Positions 1-7,171 of a stretch of DNA of 9,967 nucleotides are shown here, in pieces. A program made the position numbers and the translations under genes. How positions within the stretch are numbered: position 1 is the first letter of the stretch; each line of letters starts with the position of its first letter. Under the pieces are notes generated by a model. That model searched no databases, was not told where the DNA came from, and saw only the letters and a program-made list of their open reading frames with translations. This DNA is from Planctomycetaceae bacterium (GTDB lineage Bacteria; Planctomycetota; Planctomycetia; Planctomycetales; Planctomycetaceae), in the NCBI GenBank assembly GCA_016795125.1, contig JAEUIG010000799.1:1-9967 (forward strand), in the 5' to 3' direction.

Positions 1-820
1 AGAGGGTGCCACCCAGTGCGTACACGTCCGCGCGGGCCGTCGCGCTGAGGCTGTCGTCGGCCTGCTCGGGGGGCATGTAGTCCGGCGTCCCCAGGCAGTC
101 GTGGCCGAAAATCATGGCCAGCGAAAACTCCTCGCCGCAGAGGTCGGTCCCCAGGTAGGCGAGACCGAAGTCGACCAGCTTCACCTCTCCCTGCGCGTTG
201 AGCAGCAGGTTGTCCGGCTTGACGTCGCGATGCACCAGCCCCTGCTGATGCAGACTGGCGAGGCCTTCCGCCGCCTGACACGCCATGTCGCAGGCCGCGC
301 TCCAGTCGAACGGGCCGTTCAGCGCCACCAGCTCGTGCAGGGCGATGCTGTCAAACAACTCCATCACGACGTAATCGACCTCGCCGAAGACGTCGTCCGT
401 CTCTCCCAGCGCCAGGGTGCGGACGATTCGCTCGTGCTGCAGCTGCATGCCGATGCGCGCTTCGAGCCGGAACCGGGCCCGCATGCCCGCATCATGCTTG
501 AAACGTTCGGCGAGCACCTTGACGGCGACATCCTGCCCCGACTGCGTATCCACGGCACGGAACACCGTCCCCATGCCGCCGACCCCGACAATCCCTTTCA
601 GAACGTACCGGTCAATCCGCAGCTTGCGGTAGCGGCCGGCCAGCAGCTCGTCCGCCTGGTAGCGGGTGAGCAGCCGCGCCTTGATCAGGGCGTCGGCGAT
701 CGCAGCGTCGTCCCCGGTGTTCGCGCCGGCGATCACATCCTGCGCAGCCCGGCGCTGTTCGGCATTGTGAATGCCGCTGCGTTCCAGGGCTTCGAGCAGC
801 ACGGATGTGGTCGTGGCCAC
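1..820 (-). CDS. Hanks-type Ser/Thr protein kinase (N-terminal part, C-terminus off window)
   Basis: This is the N-terminal 273 residues of a PknB-like serine/threonine kinase, read leftward and cut by the window edge. With a GTG start at 820, the kinase landmarks fall in order: glycine loop GVGGMG at 79-84, ATP-anchoring K101 in VAVKV, catalytic HRDVKPDN at 197-204, DFG at 217-219, GTPDYMPPEQ at 244-253 (APE region), and DVYALGG at 265-271. All catalytic residues are intact, so it should be an active kinase. Residues 1-73 precede the kinase fold and end in QADELLAGRYRKL, a segment I associate with planctomycete kinases. No in-frame ATG occurs before M83, inside the glycine loop. GTG at 820 is chosen because GGAG lies 9 nt upstream (830-833). 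The frame stays open to a stop at 908-910, so other non-ATG starts are possible. Any sensor or membrane region would lie beyond the window. It follows the antiporter on the same strand after 183 bp. Confidence 0.93.
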   Translation of the reverse strand, partial: MATTTSVLLEALERSGIHNAEQRRAAQDVIAGANTGDDAAIADALIKARLLTRYQADELLAGRYRKLRIDRYVLKGIVGVGGMGTVFRAVDTQSGQDVAVKVLAERFKHDAGMRARFRLEARIGMQLQHERIVRTLALGETDDVFGEVDYVVMELFDSIALHELVALNGPFDWSAACDMACQAAEGLASLHQQGLVHRDVKPDNLLLNAQGEVKLVDFGLAYLGTDLCGEEFSLAMIFGHDCLGTPDYMPPEQADDSLSATARADVYALGGTL

Positions 821-934
821 GCAGACGGACTCCGACAGGAGGCCAGCGGTGACAATACGAACGGCAGCGCCGCGCTCCGGAGCGGAACAACGGGAAATGC
901 GTACGTGTCAGCCGGCCCGCGACGTTACGTCCAC

Positions 935-940
935 AGTATA
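935..940 (-). promoter_or_regulatory. Candidate -10 box for the kinase gene
   Basis: On the minus strand this reads TATACT within a locally AT-rich patch (ATCGATATACTG) of the 183-bp spacer between antiporter and kinase. It lies about 115 nt upstream of the GTG start. No good -35 hexamer is found at 16-18 bp, so the call rests on the -10 alone. It would give the kinase its own transcript rather than read-through from the antiporter. Confidence 0.25.
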
Positions 941-1003
941 TCGATCTTCGACCAGCCGCCTACCAGAAATTGTGGTCCATTGCGGGAATCGCCACCGCCG
1001 GTT

Positions 1004-2260
1004 TCAGGACGACGCGAGAGCCTGATCCGCCGGCGACTCCGGCACGGCGATCAACCGCTTGATGATGGCGATAAATACCCCGGTGCACAGCAGGTTGACC
1101 GCCAGGCACAGCATCGCCACGAGCATCACCGGCCCGTTGATGCCGTACGACAGCGACAGGACAAGCACCCCGGCGCCGACCTCGCCGCGAGGCCACATCC
1201 CCACGCCGAGTGCGATCCGCTCTCTCAGCGGGGCTTCCGACCGGTAACAGAACGACGGGAACATCTTCCCGACATTGCTCAGGACCGTGACCATCAGCAC
1301 ATGGAAGGCAACCATGCCCCAGCCGATGTCGGGGGTCAGGTGCGCGACAGCGCCTTCGATCGCCGGATGCAGCTCCTTGTCGCCGGGCTCTCCGATGAAC
1401 ACAGGCATGGACAGGCCGACCGCCGCCATGAAGCACGCGGCAATAATGGTCGAAACGCGCTGCTCGCTCTCCTCCACGGGGCCTTCCTGGTGCCCTTCGA
1501 CGGCATCGTCCGAGTGCGGATCGGCAGCGGTGGCCGGTCGCGCCATGATGCAACCGAGCGCAAACGCCGGCAGCAGGATTTCGATATGAATCGGAAAGGT
1601 GGGATCAATGATCTTGGTAAAGGAGTAGAACACTTCGATCGCCGCAGTCATGGCGACCGAGTACCCCAGCACCCACGGCCAGCTGACGGGTATCGCTTTT
1701 TCGTGCAGGAACCGCCACGCCCCCCACAACAGGACCGTCACGATCACGAGAATGACCATCAGTTGCCAGCGGAACCCCGTCATCCAGATCTGCAGCGGAA
1801 TCAGCAGCAGGACGGTGTCGAGATCGTCGAAGATGGCGAGGACGCGGGCTTTCTGGAACACCCAGCTCGCGCTCAACCCGGCGGCGGCCAGCATGCTGAA
1901 CAGCACTCCGGCGGACGTTGGCGAACTGAACCGCGACGCCAGCAGGATCTCTTTCCACACGTCGAGATTGCCCCAGCCCTCCCGCGAGATCATCGCGAAC
2001 ACGAAGTAAAAAGACACGAAAATCCATGGGAAAGCCGCCGCCGTGGCGGCCACCAGGTAATCCCAGGCGTACTTGCCCGGATTCTTCTTGTCGACTTCGA
2101 ACTCGTAGCCGACGTGGATCATGATGAACCCCAGCCCCACCATCGTGAACAGGCGGATCCCGAAAGCAATCGGTCCGAAGTTCTCGACCATCCGGGGCAG
2201 GAGCTGGGAGCCGACCAGGCCGAGGATCAGCAGCACGGAAAACAGCAGAACTTTGCGCAT
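1004..2260 (-). CDS. Na+/H+ (cation:proton) antiporter, CPA superfamily
   Basis: This is a 418-residue polytopic membrane protein with about 11-13 hydrophobic segments along its length, consistent with the Na+/H+ exchanger fold (PF00999-like). The ion-binding Asp pair is visible as IFDDLDT, D145-D146, after an SSPTSAG stretch corresponding to the unwound helix before it. A conserved Arg-Gly-Glu occurs near the C-terminus (WPRGEVGAG, R358/E360). It would exchange cytoplasmic Na+ or K+ for protons across the inner membrane; the ion cannot be told from sequence. A hydrophilic loop rich in acidic and His residues (242-268) interrupts the membrane region. There is no C-terminal RCK/TrkA-N domain as in KefB/C. 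ATG at 2260 (MRKVLLFSV) puts the first membrane helix at the N-terminus. A GTG at 2329 would add 23 polar, Pro-rich residues. Neither start has a clear Shine-Dalgarno site. Confidence 0.85.
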   Translation of the reverse strand: MRKVLLFSVLLILGLVGSQLLPRMVENFGPIAFGIRLFTMVGLGFIMIHVGYEFEVDKKNPGKYAWDYLVAATAAAFPWIFVSFYFVFAMISREGWGNLDVWKEILLASRFSSPTSAGVLFSMLAAAGLSASWVFQKARVLAIFDDLDTVLLLIPLQIWMTGFRWQLMVILVIVTVLLWGAWRFLHEKAIPVSWPWVLGYSVAMTAAIEVFYSFTKIIDPTFPIHIEILLPAFALGCIMARPATAADPHSDDAVEGHQEGPVEESEQRVSTIIAACFMAAVGLSMPVFIGEPGDKELHPAIEGAVAHLTPDIGWGMVAFHVLMVTVLSNVGKMFPSFCYRSEAPLRERIALGVGMWPRGEVGAGVLVLSLSYGINGPVMLVAMLCLAVNLLCTGVFIAIIKRLIAVPESPADQALASS

Positions 2261-2369
2261 GGGATCAGACAGGGCCGTTGAGAAGGGCCAATCGGGGCGA
2301 GGTGGTCCGCGTTCGGGCAGGGCTGCCACGAGCGAGTAGTTGCGGACCGTCGAGCGCTTCAGACCCGCA

Positions 2370-2399
2370 TTGCTCTACAGCAAGAACTCACGATAGTAT
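2370..2399 (+). promoter_or_regulatory. Candidate promoter for PVC cytochrome gene
   Basis: TTGCTC (2370-2375), an 18-bp spacer and TAGTAT (2394-2399) give a weak sigma70-like promoter reading toward the plus-strand gene. It would leave a leader of roughly 135 nt. The match is modest, and other promoters in the spacer are possible. Confidence 0.22.
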
Positions 2400-2529
2400 C
2401 CCCGCAGAGTAACGTCCCGGACTCGGCGACGGAAGGCTTTACGGCGAATCGTCAAACGGAATTCGCGATCGCCGCGCAGCCTTGGGCCCCGCCTTCTCCG
2501 TTGGCCGGCCCACAGGATTCACGACCTGC

Positions 2530-2534
2530 AAGGA
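2530..2534 (+). promoter_or_regulatory. Shine-Dalgarno site deciding the start at 2542
   Basis: AAGGA lies 7 nt before ATG 2542. The upstream in-frame TTG at 2482 would add 20 residues in front of the signal peptide and has no comparable site, so 2542 is preferred. Confidence 0.6.
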
Positions 2535-2541
2535 ACATCGC

Positions 2542-5500
2542 ATGGACCGCCATTGGCCGGCCAGGGGCGTCGTGCTGCTTGCCCTGTGCTGCGCGAGTTG
2601 GCCGGCGTTCGGCCAGCAGTCCCCGGAAGTCCGTGTCCCGGAGGGCTTCGAGGCCACGCTCTACGCCGATGACGACCTCGCTCACGACATCTTCTCGCTG
2701 ACGGTCGATTCATTCGGACGCGTCGTCGTCTCCGGATTGAATTACGTCAAGATTCTCGAAGACTCGGACAGCGACGGCCGCGCCGATCGCGCCATCAACT
2801 TTGCCGACGGACCCAGCACCGGCGCTCAGGGCCTGTACTTCTACGGCCGCGACCTCCTCTGCTCCGGCGACCAGGGCCTGCTGCGATATCGCGACCGCGA
2901 CGCAGACGATCGCGCCGACGGACCCCCCGACGTCTTCCTGAAGATCAAAGCCGGCGGCGAACACGACCTCCATGCCATCCGCAAAGGCCCCGACGGCTGG
3001 TGGTACCTGCTCGCCGGCAACAAGGCCGGCGTCACCGCCGAATACGCCACGCTGGCATCATCTCCCGTCAAGGCCCCGGAAGCGGGCACACTGCTCCGCC
3101 TCAGTCCCGACCTGACGAAAGGCGAAATCATTGCGCACGGGTTTCGCAACCCGTACGACTTCGATTTCGGCGCTCTCGGCGACCTGTTCACCTTTGACAG
3201 CGACGGCGAACGCGAGATCACCCTCCCCTGGTACCAGCCGACGCGCGCGTACCAGGTGGTTCCCGGCTCGCACGCCGGGTGGATTACCGAGAACTGGAAG
3301 CGGCCGGGAGAGTTTGCCGACATGCCGCCGGTCGTCGCCGGCCTGGGACGCGGTTCGCCCACCGGCGTCGTCTGCTATCAGCACACCCAGTTCCCGGCGC
3401 AGTTCCGGGGCGCCCTGTTCCTGCTCGACTGGACCTACGGCCGGGTCTTCGCGATTCCACTCGGTCGCGCCGGCAGCACCTGGACCGGCACGCCGATCGA
3501 CTTCATGACGGCCGTCGGCCAGTACGGCTTCGCCCCCACCGACGCCGAAGTCGGCCCCGATGGTTCGCTGTACGTGGCGGTCGGAGGCCGCGGCACGCGC
3601 GGCGGCGTGTATCGCATTCGCTGGAAGCAGTCGCCGCCAGTCGAACTGCCAGCCGTCGAAGCCCAGGCCAACGCCGAACAGAAACTGGCGTTCTGCCTGC
3701 AATCGCCCCAGCCGCTCAGCAGCTGGTCGCGTCGCCGGTGGGAACCGGTGGCCAAGGCCCTGGGCGCCGACGCCTTCGTCCAAGCCGCTTTCGACGAACG
3801 CCGCCCCGCTCCAGAACGCATCCGCGCCATCGAGATTCTGACCGAACAGTTCCAGGGACTGACGAGCGACCTGGCGCTGCGGCTCGCCGGCAGCAAGTCG
3901 GCGGATGTCCGGGCCCGCGTCGCCTGGTCCATCGGTCGCACGGAACCGCGACTGCCCAGCACTCCATTGATGACGCGGCTGCTCACCGACACCGACCCGC
4001 TCGTCGTCCGTTGCGCGCTGGAAGCTCTGCAGGGCGCACAACCGGAAGCCTTCGCCACTCTCACGGAACCTGTCGGCCACCAGTTGGGGAATTCCGATCG
4101 GTTTGTCCGCGAGGCCGCGGTCCGGCTGCTGCCGCTGGCCGATGAAGACAGCTACCACGCCATCGCTGCGGCGGCCATTCAGCGCGGCTGGCTGGCGGCG
4201 GTTCCCGTGGCTCAGGGATACGCGCTGCGCAGGCCGGGATTCAACGCGTATGCGATCGACATCGGCCTCCGCGTGCTGACCGGCACGCATCCCCCCCGGC
4301 TGAAGTACGACGCCGCACGGCTCATCGAAATCGGACTTGGCGACGTCACCCCCGAGAACACTCCCGGCGGCGCCGTCTTCGAAGCCTACACCTGCCGCGT
4401 CGACCTCTCTGAGCATGCCGCCGACCTGGAACCGTTCGCCGGCCGGATCATCTCCCTGTATCCGACGGGAGACGTCGCCGTCGATCATGAACTCGTGCGG
4501 ATCATCGCCATGTTGCAGCCCGACGATGCGGCGCTGCGCGACCGGCTGCTCTCCTCAATTACCCCGACGTCGCATCCAACCGACGACATTCACGTACTCA
4601 TCGCCCTCGCGCGCCTGCCCGGCGACCGCAGCGAATCGCAGCAGAAGCTCACCGGCGCTGCACTGCTGGCGATCGACCGGAAGGTCCAGGAACGCGCGCT
4701 GCGACAGGACCTGCACTGGAACGACCGCATTCTCGAACTTTATGCCGGCCTCACGGAGCGCGACCCGAAGCTGCCGGCATCGCTGCTGGATCAGCCGGAA
4801 TTCGGCCGTCCCGCCCATGTGCAGTTGGTCTCGTCGATGCCGCCGGAGCGGTTTGGCGATGCCATCGCCGTCTTCGTCGCCAAGGTCCGCGCGGATGAGA
4901 ACTACGCCTGGGATCCGGACGTCATCTTTCTGCTCGGAGCGTCGGACGATCCCGAAGTCCGCAACATGCTGCGGCTGCGGTTCGACGATTTCGCTCTGCG
5001 GAACGCCATCCTGATGACGCTCTCGCAGCAGCCGGCGGAGATCGACCGACCGCTGTTCATCGAAGGTCTGGAAGGCACTCCATTCGACGTCCTCGGCCAG
5101 TGCATCACGGCGCTGGCGCTGCTGCCGCCAAAAGCCGAGCCGCGCGAGGTGGTCGCACTGGTGCGTTCGGCGCGGCGGCTGGGCTTCAAGGAGCAGGAAC
5201 GTGAATTCCGCGACCAGATCATCGAACTGCTGCGGCTCAAGACCGGCCAGGACTTCGGCTATCAGCTCGGCAAAGAAGGCGATGCACAGCAGGCCGCCAT
5301 CGACGGCTGGTCGAAATGGGCCGAAACGACGCACCCCGAGGAATACGCCCTGCAGACCGGCGCCGCGACAGAGAACCTTGACGATCTCCATGCCCTGCTC
5401 AGCCAGGTGAACTGGGACTCCGGAGACGCCACGCGCGGCTCAAAAGTGTTCGTGACCCGGCAATGCAGCCAGTGTCACAACAGCCGTACGGCGCTCGGCC

Positions 5501-5868
5501 CGGACCTCTCCGGAGTCGCCGGCCGCTTCTCGCGCGACGACCTGTTCACCGCGATTGCACTCCCCAACAAGGACGTCTCGCCGCGCTACCAGGCGACCTC
5601 GATCATCACCACCGACGGACAGGTCCACAGCGGCATGATCGTCTACGAATCGGTCGACGGCCTCGTGCTCCGCAACGCCACAAACCAGACCCTGCGGATC
5701 GAAACCGAGGAGATCGAAACGAAGCGGACTCTCAACACGTCGCTGATGCCGGCGGGCCTACTGAAGGACCTTAATCCCTCGGACCTCGCGGACCTGTACG
5801 CCTACCTCCGCAGCGTCGGCACACAGACGCAGACGGCGAAGACGCAGGAGACGTCGGCTGCGGAGTGA
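2542..5868 (+). CDS. PVC-type haem-binding CxxCH protein: propeller 'dehydrogenase' + HEAT repeats + cytochrome c domain
   Basis: This secreted protein has 1108 residues. Residues 1-24 are a signal peptide (MDRHWPARG, then a VVLLALCCAS core, ending WPAFG). About 30-365 resemble the planctomycete 'putative membrane-bound dehydrogenase' propeller, related to sorbosone dehydrogenases: VPEGFEATLYA at the start and HGFRNPYDFDF in the middle. Two Asp-rich loops, DSDSDGRADR (74-83) and DRDADDRADG (118-127), look like Ca2+ sites. About 400-900 is helical with HEAT-like units such as SADVRARVAWSIGR and DRFVREAAVRLLP. The C-terminal about 140 residues form the PVC-type haem domain: CSQCH at 975-979 attaches haem c covalently, with a likely Met axial ligand in SLMPAG. 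It should act in the periplasm as an electron-transferring oxidoreductase. The substrate is unknown, though polysaccharide or sugar oxidation has been suggested for relatives. It appears monocistronic. Confidence 0.92.
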   Translation: MDRHWPARGVVLLALCCASWPAFGQQSPEVRVPEGFEATLYADDDLAHDIFSLTVDSFGRVVVSGLNYVKILEDSDSDGRADRAINFADGPSTGAQGLYFYGRDLLCSGDQGLLRYRDRDADDRADGPPDVFLKIKAGGEHDLHAIRKGPDGWWYLLAGNKAGVTAEYATLASSPVKAPEAGTLLRLSPDLTKGEIIAHGFRNPYDFDFGALGDLFTFDSDGEREITLPWYQPTRAYQVVPGSHAGWITENWKRPGEFADMPPVVAGLGRGSPTGVVCYQHTQFPAQFRGALFLLDWTYGRVFAIPLGRAGSTWTGTPIDFMTAVGQYGFAPTDAEVGPDGSLYVAVGGRGTRGGVYRIRWKQSPPVELPAVEAQANAEQKLAFCLQSPQPLSSWSRRRWEPVAKALGADAFVQAAFDERRPAPERIRAIEILTEQFQGLTSDLALRLAGSKSADVRARVAWSIGRTEPRLPSTPLMTRLLTDTDPLVVRCALEALQGAQPEAFATLTEPVGHQLGNSDRFVREAAVRLLPLADEDSYHAIAAAAIQRGWLAAVPVAQGYALRRPGFNAYAIDIGLRVLTGTHPPRLKYDAARLIEIGLGDVTPENTPGGAVFEAYTCRVDLSEHAADLEPFAGRIISLYPTGDVAVDHELVRIIAMLQPDDAALRDRLLSSITPTSHPTDDIHVLIALARLPGDRSESQQKLTGAALLAIDRKVQERALRQDLHWNDRILELYAGLTERDPKLPASLLDQPEFGRPAHVQLVSSMPPERFGDAIAVFVAKVRADENYAWDPDVIFLLGASDDPEVRNMLRLRFDDFALRNAILMTLSQQPAEIDRPLFIEGLEGTPFDVLGQCITALALLPPKAEPREVVALVRSARRLGFKEQEREFRDQIIELLRLKTGQDFGYQLGKEGDAQQAAIDGWSKWAETTHPEEYALQTGAATENLDDLHALLSQVNWDSGDATRGSKVFVTRQCSQCHNSRTALGPDLSGVAGRFSRDDLFTAIALPNKDVSPRYQATSIITTDGQVHSGMIVYESVDGLVLRNATNQTLRIETEEIETKRTLNTSLMPAGLLKDLNPSDLADLYAYLRSVGTQTQTAKTQETSAAE

Positions 5869-5905
5869 GGCAGACAGCGTCCTCGCAATCATTCCAGTGA
5901 ACGAC

Positions 5906-5920
5906 GTCCTCGGCGGACGC
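5906..5920 (+). terminator. Weak hairpin after the PVC cytochrome gene
   Basis: CGTCC-TCGGC-CGACG-type folding: the arms are CGTCC (5906-5910) and GGACG (5916-5920) around a 5-nt loop, 38 nt after the stop codon. The stem is short and lacks a T-tract, so intrinsic termination here is doubtful. Confidence 0.18.
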
Positions 5921-5969
5921 CGCTCTCTCAACTCTCCGCCCCCGTCTAGCCCCGCGCGCAGGCCGCTCC

Positions 5970-5975
5970 TATAAT
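5970..5975 (+). promoter_or_regulatory. Consensus -10 box of the prfB promoter
   Basis: This is a perfect TATAAT in otherwise GC-rich sequence, 44 nt before the prfB ATG. A transcript starting about 7 nt downstream would have a leader of about 38 nt, consisting mostly of the heptad repeat. No recognisable -35 hexamer sits 16-18 bp upstream (region CTAGCCCC), so activity may depend on the strong -10. Confidence 0.45.
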
Positions 5976-5985
5976 TCCGGCCTGT

Positions 5986-6013
5986 CCATCGACCATCGTC
6001 CATCCCCCATCGA
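5986..6013 (+). repeat. Four-copy 7-bp tandem repeat in the prfB leader
   Basis: The units are CCATCGA, CCATCGT, CCATCCC and CCATCGA in exact 7-bp register, ending 6 bp before the prfB ATG. The array occupies the place where a Shine-Dalgarno site would be expected, and none is present. A 7-bp unit is not a multiple of three, so copy-number change would alter leader length but not the reading frame of the downstream gene. Confidence 0.8.
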
Positions 6014-6019
6014 CCTCTC

Positions 6020-7127
6020 ATGAATTCCGAGCTTCGCGACCAATGCGACACCCTCCTCGAGCGGATTGTCCAGCTCAGGGACTCTCTTTGACCACGCCGT
6101 CAAACAGTCGCGCGAGGCCGAAATCGCCTCCCTCATGGAAGCGCCGAACTTCTGGAATAACCAGGAACAGGCCCAGAAGATCGTCGGTGAACTCCGCATC
6201 CTCAAAGCATCGCTCAAGCCGCTCGATGAACTGGCCGCGGGAGCCGACGACCTGACGGCGCTGATCGAACTGGCCGACGAGGACGATTCCGGCGAGCTCG
6301 ACGGCGAGGTCCGCACGGCTTTCGCCGACATGCAGACCAAGCTCGACGCCGCAGAGCTGCAGGCCAGCATGGCGTCCGCCGAGGACGCCGGCAGCGCCTA
6401 CATGACCATCCAGGCCGGCGAAGGGGGCAACGACGCCGCCGACTTCGCCGAAATGCTGCTGCGCATGTACAGCCGCTGGTGCGAAACCCACGGCTACAAG
6501 ACCGAAGTCATCGACCGCTCCGACGGCGAAGAGGCCGGCATCCGCAACGCGTCGCTGCATATCAAAGGGGATTACGCCTTCGGATACCTGAAGGGGGAAA
6601 CCGGCAACCATCGTCTCGTACGGATGAGTCCCTTCGATGCGGCCGGGCGCAGGCAGACATCGTTCGCGGCGATCGACGTCACCCCGGACCTGGGCGACGA
6701 AGTCGAGATCGAAATCGACTGGTCCAAAGACGTCCGCGAGGACACGTTCTGCGCCGGCGGCGCGGGGGGCCAGCACGTCAACAAGACGGCGTCGGCGATT
6801 CGCCTGACGCACCTGCCGACCGGGATGGTCTCGCAGTGCCAGAACGAGCGCAGCCAGCATCAGAACCGGGCTCTCGCCCGCAAGATGCTCAAGGCCAAAC
6901 TGTTCCAGATGGAACAGGACAAGCGCGCCGCGGAGGCGTCCGCCCGCCGCGGACAGAAGTCGACCATCGGCTTCGGCGGCCAGACCATCCGCCACTACGT
7001 GCTGCAGCCCCAGCAGTTCGTCAAAGACGAGCGGACGGAACTCAAGACGAGCAATCCGTTCGAGGTTCTGGACGGCGCGCTCGATCCGTTTATCGAGTCG
7101 TATTTGCGGTGGAGTATTGCGAAGTAG
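6020..7127 (+). CDS. prfB: Peptide chain release factor 2 (RF2), expressed by programmed +1 frameshift
   Basis: RF2 recognises UGA and UAA stop codons in the ribosome and triggers release of the finished protein. The CDS is a join: 6020-6088 (23 codons, MNSELRDQC to LRDSL) and, after skipping T6089, 6090-7127 (345 residues plus TAG), giving 368 residues, close to the 365 of E. coli RF2. Key motifs: SPF at 203-205, the UGA/UAA-specific anticodon-like tripeptide (RF1 has PxT), and GGQ at 249-251 in GAGGQHVNKT, which enters the peptidyl-transferase centre. The junction LRDSL-DHAVKQ aligns with E. coli LRGYL-DYDAKK. A pipeline ignoring the shift would call a false start near 6066. The ATG at 6020 has no Shine-Dalgarno site but is the only sensible start. 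RF2 scarcity favours the shift, so the gene should self-regulate. It stands alone, with a -10 box upstream. Confidence 0.97.
6077..6092 (+). promoter_or_regulatory. prfB: prfB programmed +1 frameshift signal
   Basis: The sequence is AGGGACTCT CTT TGA C. The slippery CTT (6086-6088), in-frame TGA (6089-6091) and following C match the E. coli signal exactly. An internal Shine-Dalgarno-like AGGG begins 9 nt before CTT, the same offset as in E. coli (AGGGGGTAT), but is weaker because GG is replaced by AC. The ribosome slips from CUU to UUU and continues with GAC. Confidence 0.95.
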
Positions 7128-7132
7128 GACAC

Positions 7133-7169
7133 TGCGAAACCGCAAGCGAGCGACGCTTGCGGATTCGCA
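7133..7169. terminator. Long hairpin between convergent prfB and M24 peptidase genes
   Basis: The inner stem has 9 perfect pairs, CCGCAAGCG (7140-7148) with CGCTTGCGG (7154-7162), around the loop AGCGA. After one A/A mismatch, 6 more pairs follow: TGCGAA (7133-7138) with TTCGCA (7164-7169). It lies 5 bp after the prfB stop and 2 bp before the peptidase stop, filling the 44-bp gap. Position and symmetry suit a bidirectional terminator, though neither side has a T-tract. It could also be a dispersed REP-like palindrome. Confidence 0.6.
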
Positions 7170-7171
7170 AG

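Larger units (their letters stand above)
2261..2541. other. Divergent intergenic region, antiporter / PVC cytochrome
   Basis: This 281-bp spacer lies between two divergent genes and should carry both promoters. I see no RNA gene or long repeat. The most AT-rich point is GATAGTATC at 2392-2400, which contains a -10-like TAGTAT on the plus strand and TACTAT on the minus strand at the same place. The frame of each flanking gene stays open into this spacer (GTG at 2329 on the minus strand, TTG at 2482 on the plus strand), but these extensions look non-coding. Confidence 0.6.

Noticed and set aside
101..2281. 726-codon plus-strand open frame
   Set aside because: It runs antisense to the kinase and antiporter, both of which have clear conserved motifs. 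Its product is rich in His, Arg, Gln, Asp and Pro without domain character, as expected of a high-GC shadow frame.
3058..4488. 476-codon minus-strand open frame
   Set aside because: It is antisense to the propeller/HEAT part of the PVC-type protein, with no recognisable motif and shadow-like composition.
6066..7127. prfB read as an uninterrupted gene from the TTG at 6066
   Set aside because: The first eight residues would be unrelated to RF2, while the 6020 frame plus +1 shift restores the conserved N-terminus.
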